NCBI GenBank assembly: GCA_002345215.1
Contig: DDVH01000053.1
Coordinates: forward strand, 29,538-50,878
Source of the DNA: Anaerolineales bacterium UBA2317
GTDB lineage: Bacteria; Chloroflexota; Anaerolineae; Anaerolineales; Villigracilaceae
Direction: 5' to 3'
Length of the DNA: 21,341 nucleotides
Shown: positions 1 through 7,860 of the stretch, piece after piece
How positions within the stretch are numbered: position 1 is the first letter of the stretch
How the letters are laid out: each line of letters begins with the position of its first letter
The notes under the pieces: generated by a model
Databases searched by the model: none
Told to the model about the DNA's origin: nothing
The model's input: only the letters and a program-made list of their open reading frames with translations
Position numbers and translations under genes: made by a program

Positions 1-723
1 TTAATCACCAAAGGTGAATTAAAAGGTGTGTTGGAATTATTCCATCGTTCCACTTTAAACGTCTCACAAGATTGGATTAACTTTTTCGAGACATTAGCAG
101 GTCAAGCCGCCATTGCAATTGATAACGTTAATTTATTTGAAAATTTAGAGCGTTCCAATTTTGAATTAACACTTGCTTATGATAAAACCATTGAAGGTTG
201 GTCTAAAGCCTTAGACTTACGTGATAGAGAGACTGAAGGTCATACACGCCGCGTTACAGATTTAACTTTGAAATTAGCCCAATACCTTGGGCTGACTCGT
301 ACCGAAATAATAAATTTACGGCGTGGTGCATTACTACATGATATTGGAAAAATCGGCATCCCAGACCACATCCTACTCAAGCCTGGCAAATTAACGGATG
401 ATGAATGGGTGATTATGCGTCAACACCCGCAATATGCGTATGATATGTTGGCTTCGGTTGAATACTTAAGACCTGCGCTTGAGATTCCATATTGTCATCA
501 CGAAAAATGGGATGGCACGGGCTATCCGCGTGGATTGAAAGGCGAAGAGATTCCTATCTCTGCACGCATCTTCGCTGTGGGGGATGTGTGGGATGCTTTA
601 ACGAGTCATCGCCCGTATCGTTTGGCATGGTCTAAAGAACAAGCATTGGAATTTATCAAATCGCAATCTGGGATTCATTTTGACCCGAAAATTGTAGAGG
701 CGTTTTTGAAAGTGATTGAATAA
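1..723 (+). CDS. GAF / HD-GYP cyclic-di-GMP phosphodiesterase, 5' partial
   Basis: The frame is open from base 1, so the gene starts outside the window; 240 residues remain. Residues 1-45 (ending AGQAAIAIDNVNLFENLE) look like the last strands and helix of a GAF sensor domain. The HD-GYP domain follows: HD at residues 113-114 in GALLHDIGKIGIPD, a HH pair at 166-167, and the GYP signature at 174-176 in WDGTGYP. Known HD-GYP proteins hydrolyse c-di-GMP to pGpG or GMP with a metal centre built from these residues, so this copy looks catalytically intact. It is cytosolic as far as visible; membrane or further sensor domains could lie upstream. It converges on xylB with only four bases between the stop codons, and nothing links it to the sugar operon. 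Family assignment is firm; the signal sensed is unknown. Confidence 0.93.
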   Translation, partial: LITKGELKGVLELFHRSTLNVSQDWINFFETLAGQAAIAIDNVNLFENLERSNFELTLAYDKTIEGWSKALDLRDRETEGHTRRVTDLTLKLAQYLGLTRTEIINLRRGALLHDIGKIGIPDHILLKPGKLTDDEWVIMRQHPQYAYDMLASVEYLRPALEIPYCHHEKWDGTGYPRGLKGEEIPISARIFAVGDVWDALTSHRPYRLAWSKEQALEFIKSQSGIHFDPKIVEAFLKVIE

Positions 724-727
724 AAAT

Positions 728-2215
728 TTAAGCCACACCATCAAATGTGGGTTTTAGTGATGGATACAAATCTCGATATAACGAATAAGAATTTTCATAC
801 GCTTTTTGATTATCACTCGGCTTGACACTGCCTGTGATTTGAATCGTGGCATCACAAGCCTCTTCAACGCTTCGGAACGCGCCTATACTTGTTCCTGCAA
901 GTAGAGCCGCTCCATACGCCGCGCCTTCTGTCGTATTGACTGTGACAACTTCTGCATTCAAAATATCTGCCAGAATTTGTCTCCAGATTGGGCTTCTGGC
1001 TCCACCACCAGTGACGCGCACTTGCGAAATATTTTTCAATCCAGATTCTTTCATCAATTCAAAACTATCTCTCAACCCAAACGATACACCTTCAAGCACG
1101 GCTTTGGTGAGATGTGGCAATGCGTGGCGTATGGTCAAGCCGACGAAGGCAGCGCGTGCTAAAGGGTCAGGATGAGGCGTTCTTTCTCCAGTTAAATATG
1201 GCAGGAAGAATAATCCATCACTGCCTGCGGGAATATTTTTTGTGGCTTCAATTAATTTTTCATATTCAGCAGTAGGTGCAAACGTATCGCGATGCCAACG
1301 CAAACTTCCTGCGGCAGAGAGCATCACGCCCATGAGATGCCACTTGTTTGGAACGGAATGACAAAATGCGTGAAGTCTTCCGTTGGGTTCAATGCTTGGC
1401 GAATCAGTCGTTGCAAACACAACACCTGATGTGCCAAGACTAATTGAAACAACACCTGCACGCACTGCACCCGTGCCAACCGCACTTGCGGCTTGGTCTC
1501 CACCGCCTGCGAAGACAGGAATGCCTGCGGGCAAACCAATTTCTTTTGCAACTTCTGGAGTCAATTCACCAGTGGCTTGAGTGCCTTCATACGTTTTGGG
1601 TACATATTCGGCGGGAATTTTGAACGTAGATAAAACTTCAGCCGACCAATCTCTTTTTGCAAGGTCAAACAAAATTGTACCTGCACCATCGGCTTTATCC
1701 ATTGCAAAACTATTTGTTAATTTATAACGAACATAATCTTTTGGCAAAAGGATATGACGCGCCTTCTTCCAAATTTCAGGTTCGTTTTTTTGCACCCATA
1801 AAATTTTTGGAGCCGTAAAACCTGTTAATGCATCATTACCCGTGATTTGAATTAATTTTTCTTTGCCGAGTTTTTGGCGCATATCATCACATTCGGCGGC
1901 AGTGCGTTGATCATTCCATAAAATAGATGGGCGTAACACTTCGCCATGTTCATCTAACAACACCAAGCCATGCATCTGACCTGTTAAACCAATTCCTTTA
2001 ACAGTGTTTGCATCTATGTTTGTTTTTTGTAAAACATCTTTAATGCTTTGTTTGGTCGCACCCCACCACAACAGCGGACTTTGCTCACTCCAAAGTGGGT
2101 GAGGAGTTTCATAACCATATTCGTTTGAGGCAACGCCTAACACATCACCTTTTTCATTAATCAAAATGGCTTTGGTCGCAGTGGTTGACGTGTCAATGCC
2201 GATGAAGTGAGACAT
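728..2215 (-). CDS. xylB: Xylulokinase
   Basis: FGGY-family carbohydrate kinase of 495 residues, the usual xylulokinase length. It phosphorylates D-xylulose with ATP to xylulose-5-phosphate, which enters the pentose phosphate pathway in the cytosol. Visible features are the N-terminal phosphate-binding strand FIGIDTSTTATKA (Asp8), the substrate-site GQMHG (residues 79-83), WNDQR (100-104), the presumed catalytic Asp240 in AGGGDQAASAVGTGA, and the C-terminal FGGY signature region VSFGLRDSF through VRVTGGGARSPIW. A GGAG ribosome site lies five bases before the ATG. It is the last gene of the nine-gene sugar operon, two bases after the mutarotase-like gene. The neighbouring xylA supports xylulose over glycerol, gluconate or ribulose as substrate. 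A weak stem (733-737 with 746-750) overlaps the stop codon and may be part of the operon end. Confidence 0.96.
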   Translation of the reverse strand: MSHFIGIDTSTTATKAILINEKGDVLGVASNEYGYETPHPLWSEQSPLLWWGATKQSIKDVLQKTNIDANTVKGIGLTGQMHGLVLLDEHGEVLRPSILWNDQRTAAECDDMRQKLGKEKLIQITGNDALTGFTAPKILWVQKNEPEIWKKARHILLPKDYVRYKLTNSFAMDKADGAGTILFDLAKRDWSAEVLSTFKIPAEYVPKTYEGTQATGELTPEVAKEIGLPAGIPVFAGGGDQAASAVGTGAVRAGVVSISLGTSGVVFATTDSPSIEPNGRLHAFCHSVPNKWHLMGVMLSAAGSLRWHRDTFAPTAEYEKLIEATKNIPAGSDGLFFLPYLTGERTPHPDPLARAAFVGLTIRHALPHLTKAVLEGVSFGLRDSFELMKESGLKNISQVRVTGGGARSPIWRQILADILNAEVVTVNTTEGAAYGAALLAGTSIGAFRSVEEACDATIQITGSVKPSDNQKAYENSYSLYRDLYPSLKPTFDGVA

Positions 2216-2217
2216 AT

Positions 2218-3102
2218 CTACTCCAAATTTAATTTTTTGATAATTTCACTTGCAGATATTTCATCTGTTGGTTTATCCACATCCCTATACAATTCCCACG
2301 TTTCAGTATGTGTAACAGATTCATTCGGTTTCAATTTTGTAATCGGCGCGAGAGTTTCCAATTCTAAAAATTGGTCGTTGCAATAACATTCGCTCGAACT
2401 TCCGAAATCATAATAATTCATATTGCTATGATACACCGCGCGTTTCACAAATAAAGTTTTATGATTCCAATACGCCAGCCAACCACGCGGGTTCGGAAAA
2501 CCAATTTTGAATGGTGAATCCATTTCAGCCCGCACCAAAATATATTCATTCCCCCAAGTGACATGCGGGCTTTTAATATCCGCATAACTCCACAATGCCA
2601 ACGAACGATTCGGCAACATGCCAGCATCTTCTGTGATTTGAGGCAAAATCGCCACGCCGCCCGCTTTGAATTGCGTAATCGCCCAAGGCGCAAATTCAAC
2701 TTCCCACAGATTTCGATTCGTGAGGATGTGATGAATGATGACCTGTGGTTTATCATCAATCAATTTAATTTCAATTGACTTTTCGATTCCCGTCTCAATT
2801 TCAACTTGTTGACTGACCTTCAGGCTGTTTTTTTCGCCGACGATTTCTACAGGCTGGTCATCTAATACATAGGTGCGTGGCATATGTTCAGGTGAATGCC
2901 ATAAACGATGACCACCATAGAAATGAAAATCTTTGCCATCAGGTCTGGTGGTGATGAAATTTGGCAACTCTGCCAATATATTTTCGCCGTCATTAAATCG
3001 CAAGGAAATAATGCGCGGACCAATCGATTGAGTCACCAGTAAACTGATGACTCCATTTTTTAATTCAACACAATCATAGCCAGAAAATTTTTGTGTCTGC
3101 AT
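2218..3102 (-). CDS. Aldose 1-epimerase-like protein (galactose-mutarotase fold, DUF4380 type)
   Basis: Predicted cytosolic beta-sandwich protein of 294 residues. It resembles the DUF4380/aldose-epimerase-like group: GPRIISLRFNDGENILAELPN early, GGHRLWHSPEHMPRTY with a candidate catalytic His, and FLELETLAPITKLKPNES with a candidate catalytic Glu near the C-terminus. Classical aldose 1-epimerases interconvert alpha and beta sugar anomers with a His/Glu pair. The gene sits between xylA and xylB with gaps of three and two bases, so it is co-transcribed and probably translationally coupled; no good Shine-Dalgarno precedes its ATG. The inference is a xylose or glucose mutarotase that supplies the anomer used by xylose isomerase, or that handles the anomer released by the glycosidases. 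The fold call is fairly safe; the activity is not demonstrated for this subgroup, and a binding-only role is possible. Confidence 0.75.
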   Translation of the reverse strand: MQTQKFSGYDCVELKNGVISLLVTQSIGPRIISLRFNDGENILAELPNFITTRPDGKDFHFYGGHRLWHSPEHMPRTYVLDDQPVEIVGEKNSLKVSQQVEIETGIEKSIEIKLIDDKPQVIIHHILTNRNLWEVEFAPWAITQFKAGGVAILPQITEDAGMLPNRSLALWSYADIKSPHVTWGNEYILVRAEMDSPFKIGFPNPRGWLAYWNHKTLFVKRAVYHSNMNYYDFGSSSECYCNDQFLELETLAPITKLKPNESVTHTETWELYRDVDKPTDEISASEIIKKLNLE

Positions 3103-3105
3103 GAA

Positions 3106-4272
3106 CTAACGAATACCAAGTAACAATTCAATGGTCAATTGGTCTAAACGTTCGTATTTCAAGCCACGTGCACTGATGGCAGAACGGTCAAAGGCTTGGG
3201 CTTTCAAAGCTTTGGCTTTATCTGAACTATATTTTCCAAAGTATTGATTCATGGAACCATCACTGGCATTGATTTCTGCCAAAATAGATTGAATTTCTTT
3301 ATCTTTGTTAAATTGTTCTGCTTTTTCTTTGAGAATTAAGTAAGTACGGATACATCCACGCGCAAAATCTTTCACGCCTTCGTAATCTTCGGTTCTATAC
3401 GCATGGGCATCAAAGTGACGGGGATTGTCATATTTATTATCTTCAAGCAATTTGACTAAGAAGAATGCACTTTTGATATTTGAAGCACCAAAGCGGAAAT
3501 CTTGGTCATAACGCCCAAAGGCTTGGTCATTCAAATCAATGTGGAATAATTTTCCTGCTTCTAATGCTTGAGCAACGCCATGCACAAAATTTAATCCAGC
3601 CATGTGTTCGTGTGCCACTTCTGGATTTACTCCAACCATTTCAGGATGGTCTAAAGTTTCGATAAAAGCCAACATGTGACCAGTCGTTGAATTGTAAATA
3701 TCACCGCGTGGTTCGTTTGGTTTGGCTTCAAGTGCAAATTTCAAATCATATTTTTTGTCTAATACATATTCACACAAGAAGTTCATGGCTTCACGTGAAC
3801 GTTTGATAGCATCAATTGGATTCTTATTTGAATCTGTTTCTGTGCCTTCGCGCCCACCCCAGAAGACGTATGTCTTTGCACCAAACTCAACTCCTAAATC
3901 AATGGCGTTCATTGTCTTTTGCAAAGCATATGCACGAACTTTTGAGTCATTGGATGTAAAAGCACCATCTTTGAAGATTGGGTCACTGAATAAATTTGTG
4001 GTTGCCATTGGCACGACAATACCAGTTTCATCTAATGCTTTGCGGAATTCTTTTTTGATAGCATCGGCTTCAGAAGCAGTTGCATCAATTGGAATTAAAT
4101 CATTGTCATGGAAGTTGACTCCATAAGCACCAACTTCACCTAGCAGACGAACTAAATCAGCCGCTGATTTTTGCTCACGAACGGGTCCGCCAAATGGGTC
4201 ACGACCGATATTGCCGACCGTCCATAAGCCGAATGTAAATTTGTTTTCTGGTTTGGGGGTGTAATTAGACAT
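3106..4272 (-). CDS. xylA: Xylose isomerase, short class I (actinobacterial type)
   Basis: Converts D-xylose to D-xylulose in the cytosol using two divalent metals. With the start chosen here the protein has 388 residues, the length of the Streptomyces-type enzyme. Active-site residues are all visible: His55 and Asp58 in VNFHDND, Trp138 in YVFWGGREG, Glu182 and Lys184 in FALEAKPNEPRGD, Glu218 and His221 in NPEVAHEHM, and the metal-binding stretch FHIDLNDQ...YDQD. The frame stays open 12 codons further upstream (to 4308), but the ATG at 4272 has AAGGAG seven bases before it and the family N-terminus (SNYTPKPENKFTFGLW) begins there. It lies 97 bases after the GH3 gene, a gap that holds a strong stem-loop, and three bases before the mutarotase-like gene. 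Such enzymes also isomerise glucose to fructose, which is probably secondary here. Confidence 0.97.
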   Translation of the reverse strand: MSNYTPKPENKFTFGLWTVGNIGRDPFGGPVREQKSAADLVRLLGEVGAYGVNFHDNDLIPIDATASEADAIKKEFRKALDETGIVVPMATTNLFSDPIFKDGAFTSNDSKVRAYALQKTMNAIDLGVEFGAKTYVFWGGREGTETDSNKNPIDAIKRSREAMNFLCEYVLDKKYDLKFALEAKPNEPRGDIYNSTTGHMLAFIETLDHPEMVGVNPEVAHEHMAGLNFVHGVAQALEAGKLFHIDLNDQAFGRYDQDFRFGASNIKSAFFLVKLLEDNKYDNPRHFDAHAYRTEDYEGVKDFARGCIRTYLILKEKAEQFNKDKEIQSILAEINASDGSMNQYFGKYSSDKAKALKAQAFDRSAISARGLKYERLDQLTIELLLGIR

Positions 4273-4304
4273 GTTAAATCTCCTTGAAAAATTTTTCCCT
4301 TTTG

Positions 4305-4338
4305 GCACTCCCCTCTTTGATCCAGAAGAGGGGAGTGC
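4305..4338 (-). promoter_or_regulatory. Intercistronic stem-loop between GH3 gene and xylA
   Basis: A perfect 13-bp inverted repeat, GCACTCCCCTCTT at 4305-4317 and its complement at 4326-4338, with an 8-base loop. On the transcribed (minus) strand the stem is followed by CAAAAGGGAAAAATTTTTC, so there is no immediate U-tract and it is not a classical terminator. It lies about 30 bases before the xylA ribosome site. A plausible role is an RNA processing or stability element that sets the ratio of xylA-xylB to upstream genes. A REP-like mobile palindrome is an alternative. Confidence 0.7.
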
Positions 4339-4369
4339 ACTGAGGAGGGAGAAAGGTATGAAAAACTAT

Positions 4370-6508
4370 TTATTGAACTTCAAATGTCGCAATGACAGGC
4401 TTCGATGCACCTAATTCTTGACCACGTTTACCGGGTGAACAACCGCCGACTTCTAAACGAAACTCGCCGGGTTCAAGAGTCAATTTTCCATCGTCATTGA
4501 TGAAAGACATCATTTCTGGTGTAATAGAAAATTTAATAGTACGGCTTTCACCTGCTTTGAGTTCGACTCTTTCAAATCCAACTAAATGATGTAAGGGAAC
4601 AATGCTTGAGGCTTGGACATCGCTGAGGTAAAACTGAACAACTTCGGCTGAGTCTGAAGCGCCGCTATTTTTTAAAGTCAGGCTGAGGTTAAGCGAATTT
4701 CCAATAGCAATTTTATTTTTTTCTAATTTCAAATCTGAATATTCAAAATTGCTATAACTTAATCCGAATCCAAAAGGATACAACGGTTCTTGAGTCATGT
4801 AACGATAGGTGCGACCGTTCATGCTGTAATCATCAAAAGCGGGGAGTTGCTCAAGAGATTTTGGAAATGTGATTGGAAGTTTGCCGCTTGGAGAAACATC
4901 GCCAAACAAAACATTTGCAACGGCTTTGCCACCTTCCATGCCGGGATACCAAACAAAAAGAATTGCATCGACCATATCTTCCACTTCGCCTAATGCAATC
5001 GGACTTCCACCTGTTAGCACCAAAACGATTTTGACTCCGTGAATTGAAAGTTCTTTGATGTAATCTATTTGACTTTGTGGAAGTGAAATATTATCGCGGT
5101 CACCATTTGATGGAGAAAGTATTGATTCACCTTCTTCACCTTCAAGAAAAGAATTTAATCCTGCACACACGATTGCAAAGTCTGCGCTTTGTGCCATTTG
5201 AGGTGCCCATGTGTGTTGTATTTCGCGCTGATGTTTTATGTTTGCACCGGCAGTATATTCCATGCCCATGCCTTCGGGAATGCGACCCGTGATGCCTTCC
5301 AAAATCGTAATCATTTTTTCATTGAAGCCATAATAATTTCCGAGCAATACTTCCATACTGGCGGCGGTTGGACCTGTGACATAAATCTTTTTTGTAGAAG
5401 GTTTAATCGGAAGAATATTATTTTTATTTTTTAATAAGACGACCGATTGTGTTGCTGTTTGATATGCCAAATCACGATGTTCTTTCGATGCAACAATTTC
5501 AGGTGAAATAGATGCAAATGGAACATCTTCTTGTGGGTCGAACATGCCGAGTTTGAATCTTGTACCGAGTGTTCTTTCTAAAGCGCGGTCAACTTCGGCT
5601 TCGGTGATTAATCCACGATTGATGGCTTCTGGAATTTCATTGAAGACGTGGTCACAACCCAAATCACAACCATATTTCAGAGCTAGTGCTGCTGATTCAG
5701 CCGCATCTTTCGTGACTTTGTGATTGAGATGAAAATCTGATAACGCCATACAATCCGACACAACATGACCTTCAAAGCCCCATTCGCCACGTAGAATATC
5801 ATCTAACAATAATTTACTGGCGCAACACACTTCATCTAATGTGCGGTTGTATGCACCCATTACTGATTCAACTTTTGCATCTATAACTAATTTTTTGAAA
5901 GCAGGTAGGTAGGTATCATATAACTCACGTTTTGTGACGATAGCATTGAATGTGTGTCTATCTTTTTCTGGTCCAGAATGAACGGCATAATGTTTTGCAC
6001 ATGCCGCCGCTTTGAGATATTTCGGGTCGTCACCTTGTAAACCTTTTACAAATTCAGCCGCCATTTCACCAGTTAAGAATGGGTCTTCGCCCCAAGTTTC
6101 TTGTCCACGTCCCCAGCGTGGGTCTCTAAAAATGTTGACGTTTGGTGACCAAAAAGTTAAACCTTGATATTGTTGTGTATATCCATTGCGCTTTAATGCG
6201 GCGTGATATTTAGCTCGCCCTTCATCACTAATAACAGAAGCAACTTTATGAATCAATTCTTTATTCCATGTTGCTGCCATACCAATGGCTTGCGGAAATA
6301 CAGTCGCACGTCCGTTTCGAGCAACACCATGTAAGGCTTCGCTCCAATAGTTATAAGCAGGGATATTCAAACGCGGAATGCCATGTGCAGGATGATTCAT
6401 CAAGCCGACTTTTTCTTCGAGAGTCATTCTGCTGATTAAATCTTTGACTCGTTCAGCCAGTGGGCGAGATGTGTCTAAATAAATAACTTGCTCTGAAATA
6501 GTAGCCAT
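4370..6508 (-). CDS. GH3 beta-xylosidase / beta-glucosidase
   Basis: Glycoside hydrolase family 3 protein of 712 residues without signal peptide, so probably cytosolic. It releases terminal sugars from short oligosaccharides with retention of configuration. The N-terminal barrel carries NYWSEALHGVARNG (53-66), FWSPNVNIFRDPRWGRGQETWGEDP (119-143), KHYAVHSG (172-179) and the presumed nucleophile Asp252 in HVVSDCMAL. A second alpha/beta domain and a C-terminal fibronectin-III-like domain (roughly 610-705, including VQFYLSD and FRLEVGG) follow. The WSEALHGV and SDC signatures place it with the xylosidase/arabinofuranosidase-like branch of GH3 rather than with classic glucosidases carrying SDW. 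Lying directly before xylA and xylB, it probably acts on xylo-oligosaccharides. Its ATG begins at the base after the GH1 stop codon (TAG-ATG), so coupled translation is likely. Exact substrate is inferred. Confidence 0.9.
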   Translation of the reverse strand: MATISEQVIYLDTSRPLAERVKDLISRMTLEEKVGLMNHPAHGIPRLNIPAYNYWSEALHGVARNGRATVFPQAIGMAATWNKELIHKVASVISDEGRAKYHAALKRNGYTQQYQGLTFWSPNVNIFRDPRWGRGQETWGEDPFLTGEMAAEFVKGLQGDDPKYLKAAACAKHYAVHSGPEKDRHTFNAIVTKRELYDTYLPAFKKLVIDAKVESVMGAYNRTLDEVCCASKLLLDDILRGEWGFEGHVVSDCMALSDFHLNHKVTKDAAESAALALKYGCDLGCDHVFNEIPEAINRGLITEAEVDRALERTLGTRFKLGMFDPQEDVPFASISPEIVASKEHRDLAYQTATQSVVLLKNKNNILPIKPSTKKIYVTGPTAASMEVLLGNYYGFNEKMITILEGITGRIPEGMGMEYTAGANIKHQREIQHTWAPQMAQSADFAIVCAGLNSFLEGEEGESILSPSNGDRDNISLPQSQIDYIKELSIHGVKIVLVLTGGSPIALGEVEDMVDAILFVWYPGMEGGKAVANVLFGDVSPSGKLPITFPKSLEQLPAFDDYSMNGRTYRYMTQEPLYPFGFGLSYSNFEYSDLKLEKNKIAIGNSLNLSLTLKNSGASDSAEVVQFYLSDVQASSIVPLHHLVGFERVELKAGESRTIKFSITPEMMSFINDDGKLTLEPGEFRLEVGGCSPGKRGQELGASKPVIATFEVQ

Positions 6509-7849
6509 CTAAAGATTTTCCTGTATCTTATTTTGATACCACTTGGCACTAGACTTTAACGTGCGTTTTTGTGTTTTATAGTCTACATGCACGATTCCGA
6601 ATCTTTTGGAATAACCAAATCCCCATTCAAAGTTATCCAACAAAGACCATACGAAATATCCATGCACGGGTACGCCAACTTGAATGGCTTTATGGACACT
6701 TTCTAAATGACCTTGAAGGTATGCTACACGAGATGGGTCATGCACTTCGCCATTTCCGTTCACTTCATCGGGAAATGCCGCGCCGTTTTCAGTAATATAA
6801 ATAGAAGGGAAGTTATATTCAAAATGTAATCGCCCTAACAAATCATACAAACTTTGTGGGTACACTTCCCAATCCATTTCGGTGATTTGACCTTCACGAA
6901 AAACAGTTTGCGGATGATTTTCTTTTTCAGGTACAACTTGTGAACGAGCAATATTGCGGGTGTAATAATTGACTCCTAAAAAGTCAATCGGAACTTCAAT
7001 CTCTTCCATGTCGCCTTGCTGAACAAAACTCATGTCTTTGTTATACGACTTGACCATATCTTCTGGATATCCGCGACTGGAAATTGGGTCTAAGAACCAA
7101 CGATTGACATAACCATCTTCCCAAAATGCAGCTTTTTTATCTGCAATGCTAGGGGAAGCAGGTACTTTTGGCGTTAGATTTAATGTAATGCCGACATTTG
7201 CATCTTTCACATTACTACGAATGACGGGAACACTGCGTCCATGAGATAAAAGCAGATGGTGAGAAGCAAGTATGGCTTCGTCTCGACTCGTATGTCCCGG
7301 CGCGTGGCGTCCATCTTGATATCCAACAAACGCACTAACCCACGGTTCGTTTAATGTAATCCAATCTTTTATGCGGTCACCTAAAGCACGAGTGATAATA
7401 TCTGTATATTCAACAAACGCATCAACCACCATGCGAGAGGGCCAGCCACCTTTATCTTGCAAAGCTTGTGGCAAATCCCAATGATATAAAGTGGCGTAGG
7501 GTTTAATACCTACTTCCAACAATTCATCTACAAGTTTGCTGTAAAAATCAATCCCTGCTTCGTTTATGCTACCTGTGCCACTCGGCAAAATGCGGGGCCA
7601 AGCAATAGAGAAACGATACGCTTTTAATCCAAGCCCTTTCATCAACTTAATATCATCACGCCACAGATGATAATGATTACAAGCCACATCACCTGTATCA
7701 CCATCTAATGTTTTGCCCGGCGTATGGCTAAAACGGTCCCAGATACTTTCCCCACGACCATCTTCGTTATATGCGCCTTCAATTTGATAAGATGCCGTTG
7801 CGGCACCCCAAATAAAATCTTTCGGAAATTTTGAATTCTGCTCAGTCAC
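6509..7849 (-). CDS. GH1 beta-glucosidase
   Basis: Family 1 glycosidase of 446 residues, the normal bacterial length, with no signal peptide. It hydrolyses cellobiose, cello-oligosaccharides or related beta-glycosides in the cytosol. Visible features are the N-terminal signature FPKDFIWGAATASYQIEGA, the acid/base Glu168 in TLNEPW, the nucleophile Glu354 in YITENG, and the C-terminal WSLLDNFEWGFGYSKRFG that forms the glucose-binding site. The start is GTG at 7849, with AGGA seven bases upstream; the gene follows the cellobiose phosphorylase gene by 11 bases. Having both a hydrolase and a phosphorylase for cellobiose in one operon suggests they divide the work by chain length or linkage, or that this enzyme has broader aglycone range. 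GH1 proteins can also be beta-galactosidases or fucosidases; 6-phospho-glycosidase is unlikely because the transporter is ABC type rather than PTS. Confidence 0.95.
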   Translation of the reverse strand: MTEQNSKFPKDFIWGAATASYQIEGAYNEDGRGESIWDRFSHTPGKTLDGDTGDVACNHYHLWRDDIKLMKGLGLKAYRFSIAWPRILPSGTGSINEAGIDFYSKLVDELLEVGIKPYATLYHWDLPQALQDKGGWPSRMVVDAFVEYTDIITRALGDRIKDWITLNEPWVSAFVGYQDGRHAPGHTSRDEAILASHHLLLSHGRSVPVIRSNVKDANVGITLNLTPKVPASPSIADKKAAFWEDGYVNRWFLDPISSRGYPEDMVKSYNKDMSFVQQGDMEEIEVPIDFLGVNYYTRNIARSQVVPEKENHPQTVFREGQITEMDWEVYPQSLYDLLGRLHFEYNFPSIYITENGAAFPDEVNGNGEVHDPSRVAYLQGHLESVHKAIQVGVPVHGYFVWSLLDNFEWGFGYSKRFGIVHVDYKTQKRTLKSSAKWYQNKIQENL

Positions 7850-7860
7850 GCGAAAGTCCT

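Noticed and set aside
846..1175. 109-codon plus-strand frame opposite xylB
   Set aside because: Antisense to the conserved C-terminal FGGY region; no ribosome site or family likeness.
3722..4126. 134-codon plus-strand frame opposite xylA
   Set aside because: It lies entirely antisense to a well-conserved gene, has no recognisable domain and follows the codon pattern of the real gene.
4273..4308. Longer xylA reading frame starting at 4308 (12 extra residues)
   Set aside because: The extra codons overlap the stem-loop, have no good ribosome site and do not belong to the family N-terminus; the ATG at 4272 has AAGGAG at good distance and gives the family length.
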